NCBI GenBank assembly: GCA_012729315.1 | Contig: JAAYDI010000028.1 | Coordinates: forward strand, 62,001 to 126,000 | From: Planctomycetaceae bacterium | GTDB lineage: Bacteria; Planctomycetota; Planctomycetia; Pirellulales; Pirellulaceae | Direction of reading: 5' to 3' | DNA: 64,000 bases | Shown here: positions 59,255 through 64,000 of the stretch, piece by piece | How positions within the stretch are numbered: the stretch's first letter is position 1 | Layout of the letters: each line of letters opens with the position of its first letter | The notes under the pieces: model-generated | Seen by the model: the letters and a program-made list of their open reading frames with translations, nothing else | Databases searched by the model: none | Told to the model about the DNA's origin: nothing | Made by a program: the position numbers and the translations under genes

Positions 59255-61831
59255 ATGAAGAAACCGAAGTTGAGCCTTGGCCCAGGCGGCATCAAGGGAT
59301 TGCTCGTCCAACACGTGGAGAAGATCGTGTTCGGGCTCGCCCTGCTGCTGGTGGTGGTGTTCGTATTCCTCGGCTACCGCCTGGAATCGAAACTGGCCGG
59401 CAAGACCCCTGACAAACTGCAGTCACTGGCCGCCAACGCCGTGTCGCACATCCAGATGCCGACATTCGAAGAACTGAAGAAGGAGCGCACGCCCCGCGAA
59501 GGAAAAGGGGGACAGTACTTCGCCCGTGTCCAAGACATCACCCCGCTCGATCCACGCGTCTACGAACTCAAGCCCTGGGTGACGCCGCTGGGCAGCCCGA
59601 ACGTCAAACGCGAAGACCCCGAAATTTACGCCCCCATCAAGCTCGAAACAACGGCGCTCACAGGCTCGCTGTGCGTCCGCGCTGAAGAAGGGGACGAAAA
59701 CCTGGTGGCGAAACTGGAGAACTCCCCGGCACCGGAAAAGAAGGAAAAGACGAAAGACACCAAGACGCGTGGCAAGCGCGGCGCGGCCGGATTCCCCGGC
59801 GGCGACAGCCCCTATGGCATGGATGCCCGCGGGATGGGAGGCGCCATGGGCACGCCTCCGGGGATGGAGGACGATCGAACCAAGAAAAAGAAGGATGACC
59901 GGATACGCGGGCCCGAACGCCGTTACCCGGAAAACAAAGTCTGTGGATACCGTCCGGGTGCTTCGTCTATGGCCGGCGGCATGATGCCAGGCCTCGGCAT
60001 GCCCGGCGCAGGCGCGATGCCCGGTGCAGGACCAGTTGGTGCAGTCAGCAGCGACTCACGCGGTAGCGGCGGCGCAGGTGGAGCCACGGGCGGGGCGATG
60101 CCGGGAATGCCAGGCATGCCGGGAATGCCAGGCATGCCGGGAATGCCAGGCATGCCAGGGATGCCAGGCATGCCGGGGATGCCAGGCATGCCGGGTGGCG
60201 GCATGACCGGTGGCACAAGCGCCACGACGACGGTGCCCGGTCAGCCACTGGCGAAGTCGGCGCATGTGATCATCGTTAAAGGGTTGGTCCCATACCGCAA
60301 GCAGGCTGACGAGTACAAACGCGTGCTGGGGGAAGCGCTCGGCTATGAGCCCGTGCGAGACCAACCGCGGATTGTCTTTTTCCAAGCCCAGCGTGTGGAC
60401 GTGACCGATGATCCGCAGCAGGATGTCCAGGAAGAGGACTGGCAACTGGTAATGACGCCCAAGACGGCGCAGACCAAAGCCAAAGAACAGCGGTGGCATG
60501 GGGTCATGCCCGAAGCGGCAGACTACACCTATGTCGATCCCAACGCCACTATGCCCGTGCTGCCCATGATGCTGCGCTGCATGGACACGGCGATGTTGCA
60601 TTCGGAAGTGCCGCGCAGCAAGACGGTGACCACGCTCGAACACGTCATGGACGGCCAGGAGGCGGAAGGCAAAATAGAACAGCAGGACGACAGTCTGGAT
60701 CTGCCGGGCGGATTCATGCCGGGTGGATTCATGCCGGGTGGATTCATGCCGGGTGGAACGTACGGCAGTAGCTTCCCCGGCACTGGCGCGCACGACGCAC
60801 GCGGCGTCATGCCGGGTGCCGGTGGTGGGATGCCCGGAATGCCGGGCATGACAGGGATGCCGGGAATGACAGGGATGCCGGGAATGTCGGGAATGCCGGG
60901 CGGGGGCATGATGGGGTACGGCGGGAGTTACGGAGCGGCCGAGGTCGTGCAATATAAACTGGTTCGGTTCTGTGACACGGACGTGGAACCCGGCCGGGTC
61001 TACCGCTACCGCATCCGCGTGTTCATGGAGGATCCGAACAACCCCAACACGGATCCGACGAACGGCATCATCAACGTGCCGCCGCCCCGCCGGTCCCTGT
61101 CGATGAAAGTGATCGAACGGCTGAACAAGCAGGAAGCCGACGAGGCAACCAAGAGGGTGTATTACGTGCTCAGCCCCTGGAGCGAAGCGACGGAGCCCGT
61201 GTCGCTCCCGTCCACCTCGCGTCTGTATACGGGTGGGGTGGAGCCTGCTCGCATGGCGGCTGGCCTGGAAGGCACGCAGGTACAGGTCAGCGAGGCCTAC
61301 GGCAACATAGTGCCGGTGGTCTGGAACGATGAGCTGGCGTTGGACGTGTCGACCGAGACACGGGGATTCCGCGGCGCGGTGTTCAATTTCGCCAAACGGC
61401 AATTCGACGTGCTTGACCCGGTGTCACTGGTGATCAAGCTCCTCAAGGGCTACGACTTCCAGAACCAGTTCATGATGCTGGACATGCGGGGCGGTGAGGT
61501 TCTGCCGGGGGACCGCAAGGACGTGGTGACGGCGCCGGGCGAGTTCGCTCTGCTGGACGATCAGGGTAACTTCCACGTATTGAACGAGCTGGACGACTAC
61601 AAGGAATACGCGCGTTACACGTTCGCCGACGAAATCACCTCGAGCTCCGGAGCCGCTGGCATGCCCGGGATGCCCGGGATGCCAGGGATGCCAGGGATGC
61701 CAGGGATGCCCGGCATGCCAGGGATGCCCGGCATGCCGGAATCTGGGGGCATCGGCACACCGGGGATGCCTGGCATGCCCGGGATGCCAGGAATGCCCGG
61801 GGGCGGACGTAACAAGCGGGCTCGGCGATAG
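59255..61831 (+). CDS. Bitopic membrane protein with Gly-Met-Pro repeats (PilP-like position)
   Basis: 858 residues. One transmembrane helix at about residues 23-44 ([20 protein letters not shown]). Ordered segments lie between low-complexity tracts: residues 65-150 ([20 protein letters not shown] onward), 320-440 ([20 protein letters not shown]), and 560-790 ([20 protein letters not shown] and [14 protein letters not shown]-like text). Repeats: GMP at about 279-317, GGFMP at 482-500, GM(T/P/S)G at 522-552, and GMP at 800-826 and 832-850. The extreme C-terminus is [10 protein letters not shown]. It follows the other GMP protein after 180 bp and would be the third gene of the operon. Function unknown. 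Confidence 0.6.
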   Translation: MKKPKLSLGPGGIKGLLVQHVEKIVFGLALLLVVVFVFLGYRLESKLAGKTPDKLQSLAANAVSHIQMPTFEELKKERTPREGKGGQYFARVQDITPLDPRVYELKPWVTPLGSPNVKREDPEIYAPIKLETTALTGSLCVRAEEGDENLVAKLENSPAPEKKEKTKDTKTRGKRGAAGFPGGDSPYGMDARGMGGAMGTPPGMEDDRTKKKKDDRIRGPERRYPENKVCGYRPGASSMAGGMMPGLGMPGAGAMPGAGPVGAVSSDSRGSGGAGGATGGAMPGMPGMPGMPGMPGMPGMPGMPGMPGMPGMPGGGMTGGTSATTTVPGQPLAKSAHVIIVKGLVPYRKQADEYKRVLGEALGYEPVRDQPRIVFFQAQRVDVTDDPQQDVQEEDWQLVMTPKTAQTKAKEQRWHGVMPEAADYTYVDPNATMPVLPMMLRCMDTAMLHSEVPRSKTVTTLEHVMDGQEAEGKIEQQDDSLDLPGGFMPGGFMPGGFMPGGTYGSSFPGTGAHDARGVMPGAGGGMPGMPGMTGMPGMTGMPGMSGMPGGGMMGYGGSYGAAEVVQYKLVRFCDTDVEPGRVYRYRIRVFMEDPNNPNTDPTNGIINVPPPRRSLSMKVIERLNKQEADEATKRVYYVLSPWSEATEPVSLPSTSRLYTGGVEPARMAAGLEGTQVQVSEAYGNIVPVVWNDELALDVSTETRGFRGAVFNFAKRQFDVLDPVSLVIKLLKGYDFQNQFMMLDMRGGEVLPGDRKDVVTAPGEFALLDDQGNFHVLNELDDYKEYARYTFADEITSSSGAAGMPGMPGMPGMPGMPGMPGMPGMPGMPESGGIGTPGMPGMPGMPGMPGGGRNKRARR
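60090..60205 (+). repeat. GMP-coding repeat, about 12 triplets
   Basis: Nine-base units coding Gly-Met-Pro, about 12 in a row, with two alternating codon sets (GGAATGCCA, GGCATGCCG), so the repeat unit at DNA level is close to 18 bp. Confidence 0.85.
60700..60910 (+). repeat. GGFMP and GM(P/T)G-coding repeats
   Basis: Perfect 15-bp units coding GGFMP (four in tandem, about 60702-60760), then a GMPG/GMTG tract at about 60828-60905. Confidence 0.8.
61655..61803 (+). repeat. C-terminal GMP-coding repeats
   Basis: Two tracts near the end of the gene (about 61655-61735 and 61755-61803), units GGGATGCC(A/C). They lie immediately before the basic C-terminal tail. Confidence 0.85.
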
Positions 61832-62210
61832 GCGTGGCGTGCCGGCCGTGCTCGGCGCCCGCAACGGCGGGCGCCGCAGGCCACACGTGACACGAGTACA
61901 GCTCGGCGTTTTCTTTTTTCTGCGATTTTGCGACGATTCTGGGAAACTGCTCTTGACCGGTTGTGGAGCGGGCGGTATTTAACCCCGATCTTATTCCGCA
62001 GTTTCCCTGTCCACAGTTGTCGACATGTAGCGCCGGCAACTGGGTGTGTTAGCTCGTCGTAAGACCACGCTCTGGGTCGGCGTGCGGTGTTGCGCGCCGA
62101 TCAGGAGCTCAACGCCTTTGCGCATGGAAGCGCGACGGCTGTGCGTGTGGTGTCGGATCGGTTCCGTCCACATTCGGGAGTTTCGTGCATCTCGAGGAAG
62201 GAGAAGCGCG
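61832..62210. other. Intergenic region before the TTG-started exported protein
   Basis: 379 bp with the hairpin at 61855-61874, a T-rich segment at about 61907-61922, and the ribosome site AAGGAG at 62198-62203. No gene seen. Confidence 0.5.
61855..61874 (+). terminator. Hairpin after the second GMP protein gene
   Basis: Perfect 8-bp stem GCGCCCGC / GCGGGCGC with a 4-base loop AACG. The T-rich run comes about 30 bases later, too far for a classical terminator, so attenuation or a processing site is also possible. Confidence 0.4.
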
Positions 62211-64000
62211 TTGAGTGCGACTGCGAGACTACTGGTTTGGTGCGTAGCCTGCGGGCTTACGCTATCTGTGTCGTCGGTGCTGGCCGGCCCGAACGGAGTC
62301 GTCGGCGGCACGCATGTCGGTTGGATCGCTCTCGGGCAGACGGACCAGGGCGACAGCGCGGAGAACCGTCGGGCCGCCGAGAAATGGCTGAAGCAGGCGC
62401 GGGAAGCCATGAAGAATGGCAACCTCGAACTGGCAGAGTACTGCATCGAGCGCGCGGAGAAGATGAACGTCAAGTCCGATCCGCTGTTGGCCCGCTTCAA
62501 AGACACACCCGCCAAGGCGCGCAAGGACCTCGAGGCAATGCGAGCCGAGCCGGGCAAGCCGCGCGCGGCGGCCTCCAGTCCACTGACGAAGCTGTTCCTG
62601 AAGGACAAAGCCGCCGGTCAGCCACTGCCGACCGATCCGTATTCCGGCCAGGCCGCGCGTGACAACGGTGTCGCCGCCACCGCCGCGGGTCCCGGTACGA
62701 ACGAGAATCTCGAGCGGCTGCCCAACACGGCCTCGGCCAGCGAAATGAGTCTGCCACGGCCGGGCGCCACGCTGTCGCTGGGCGACCTGGGGGGCAATAA
62801 CCGGCAGTTGCGCAGCGCCGAGCTGCTGCGGGAAGCGCGCAAGGCACTCGCCCAGGGCGACGCCTCCCGCGCCACCCTGCTCGCCAGCCAGGCAAAGCAA
62901 CTGGGGCTCGACTATCCGCTCAACGCCGACTCACCCGACAAGGTCGACGCGCTCATCCGCAAGGCGTCCGTGTTCTCACAGGGGCCTCCGTCGGGCACCG
63001 ATTCGAGCGTCTACACCTTGGACTTCGCTCAGTTCCTGATGGATCAGTCCATCGGTCTGCTCGGCTACGCCGCGTTCAATGAAGCCCAACAGCTGGCGCA
63101 GCAGGCCAAGGACCTGCGTGCCAACTACAGCCAGTTCGATCGCACACCCGATCAGGTGCTCGCGCAGATCGCGACCGCACGCCGCCAGGCCGAGGGAGAT
63201 CCGACCAGCCTGCCGCTTGGCGGGCCCGCCGGGAATCTGGCCGGCGCCGACGCGCCGCGCCGGCTGCCGCCCGCCGGGGGCGATGTGTCGGCTGATCCGG
63301 CAGATCTCAAGGCGACCGCTCAGCGGCTGGTAGCGCAGGCGCAAGCTGCACTCGATCGCGGTGACCTGCTGGCTGCCAAACAGGCGGCCGAGCGCGCCCA
63401 GAATCTGTTGCCCGATTCGGCGTATGGCCCGGACGAAACCCGTCCCTGGATGGTGCTGCTGGAAGTCAACAAGGCACTCACCAGCCGTGGCGGCGTCGTG
63501 CCGGCAGGCAATTTCGAATCGCAAAACGCCTTAGCCACCGATCAGCACTCGGGGGGTGCCTTCCCGGTGACACAGGGAATCTACGACCCGGCCACCGACG
63601 CCTCGCGCAACGTGGCCGCCCAGTCGCTCCAGCCCACGCCGGCCACTACCCTGCCGTCCGATGCAGGACTGCCTCAGACCTCCACGGGTCACCAGTTGTA
63701 TCTCGATGGCCTGCGGGCGCTGGAAGGCCATGACCGGGACTCGGCTCTGAAGCTGTTCCGCGATGCGTGGAAGTACGAAGGGGAACTCGATCCCGAGACA
63801 CGGCGACAACTGCAGGACAAGCTCATCCTGCTGACCAACAACACGGCTCCGACCCCCACGGCCGAATCGCAGCCGTCCCAGCTCGAAGCGGTCGATGCGC
63901 AACAGCAGCTGCTGCGTCAGAAGCTGTATCGCGAGATCACCAGCGAGCAGGCGGAGGCGGAGCGGATGAGTGCGACCGATCCGAAGGCGGCGCTGGGGCG
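62211..64000 (+). CDS. Exported protein, possible N-terminus of a secretin (PilQ/GspD-like), partial
   Basis: Runs off the right edge; 596 residues are visible. It begins with a TTG at 62211, with AAGGAG seven bases upstream. A signal peptide follows (LLVWCVACGLTLSVSSVLAG), then alternating helical segments (AAEKWLKQAREAMKNGNLEL, LRSAELLREARKALAQGDAS, KATAQRLVAQAQAALDRGDL, HQLYLDGLRALEGHDRDSAL) separated by Pro/Gly-rich linkers. The last visible piece (LYREITSEQAEAERMSATDP) resembles, from memory of planctomycete genomes, the region ahead of the secretin domain in GspD/PilQ-like proteins. No secretin domain is inside the window. Position after the PilM-like operon supports the guess. Confidence 0.5.
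   Translation, partial: MSATARLLVWCVACGLTLSVSSVLAGPNGVVGGTHVGWIALGQTDQGDSAENRRAAEKWLKQAREAMKNGNLELAEYCIERAEKMNVKSDPLLARFKDTPAKARKDLEAMRAEPGKPRAAASSPLTKLFLKDKAAGQPLPTDPYSGQAARDNGVAATAAGPGTNENLERLPNTASASEMSLPRPGATLSLGDLGGNNRQLRSAELLREARKALAQGDASRATLLASQAKQLGLDYPLNADSPDKVDALIRKASVFSQGPPSGTDSSVYTLDFAQFLMDQSIGLLGYAAFNEAQQLAQQAKDLRANYSQFDRTPDQVLAQIATARRQAEGDPTSLPLGGPAGNLAGADAPRRLPPAGGDVSADPADLKATAQRLVAQAQAALDRGDLLAAKQAAERAQNLLPDSAYGPDETRPWMVLLEVNKALTSRGGVVPAGNFESQNALATDQHSGGAFPVTQGIYDPATDASRNVAAQSLQPTPATTLPSDAGLPQTSTGHQLYLDGLRALEGHDRDSALKLFRDAWKYEGELDPETRRQLQDKLILLTNNTAPTPTAESQPSQLEAVDAQQQLLRQKLYREITSEQAEAERMSATDPKAALG

Overview
The window is GC-rich and densely coded, and its content points to a planctomycete, probably of the Pirellulales/Thermogutta-like branch (inference). 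The signs are a BBP7-type beta-barrel outer-membrane protein, Tat-exported Gfo/Idh/MocA and DegT-type enzymes, stand-alone UroD-fold proteins, small zinc-ribbon proteins, a HEAT-repeat exoprotein, and flagellar P- and L-rings that imply a diderm envelope. No insertion sequence, prophage, CRISPR array or rRNA is visible. One tRNA, tRNA-Ser(UGA), is present.

Layout. 0-7.7 kb: a minus-strand flagellar operon read flgF-flgG-flgA-flgH-flgI-flgJ(rod-binding)-flgN-flgK-flgL (flgL cut by the window edge), with a good sigma-54 -24/-12 site in front of flgF. 8-28 kb: housekeeping and mixed genes: hemC, a ComF-type phosphoribosyltransferase, an LptF/LptG permease, a UroD-fold protein, an ACT protein, two zinc-ribbon proteins, an HD phosphohydrolase, pgk, a Tat-type DegT aminotransferase, a cysteine-less redoxin, aspS, miaA, hisE, hisG, and the psd-pssA pair for phosphatidylethanolamine.

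27.9-40.4 kb is a fermentation/hydrogen module. A complete NAD-linked bidirectional [NiFe] hydrogenase operon (hoxE-F-U-Y-H plus its maturation protease) is divergent from pyruvate:ferredoxin oxidoreductase (nifJ) and a dihydroorotate-dehydrogenase-like partner. A phosphofructokinase with the residues of the PPi-dependent type follows. Together they suggest pyruvate oxidation, H2 cycling and ATP-sparing glycolysis in a facultative or strict anaerobe. Between hoxH and the protease gene lie two arrays of a 33-bp repeat in opposite orientation, able to form a very long hairpin in the operon transcript.

40.7-54 kb: a zinc-ribbon hypothetical, a lone acyl carrier protein, the BBP7 porin, a truncated UroD-like remnant, a sugar isomerase/oxidoreductase pair, the HEAT protein, tRNA-Ser, a secreted hypothetical, cmk-plsC, and a large GH38-like protein.

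54.4-64 kb holds the most unusual system. A PilM-like actin-fold protein is fused to a transmembrane and periplasmic part. It is followed by two large single-pass membrane proteins studded with Gly-Met-Pro repeats, then by a TTG-started exported protein that runs off the window and may be the N-terminus of a secretin. The order mirrors pilMNOPQ and suggests a highly divergent type IV pilus / type II secretion alignment complex.
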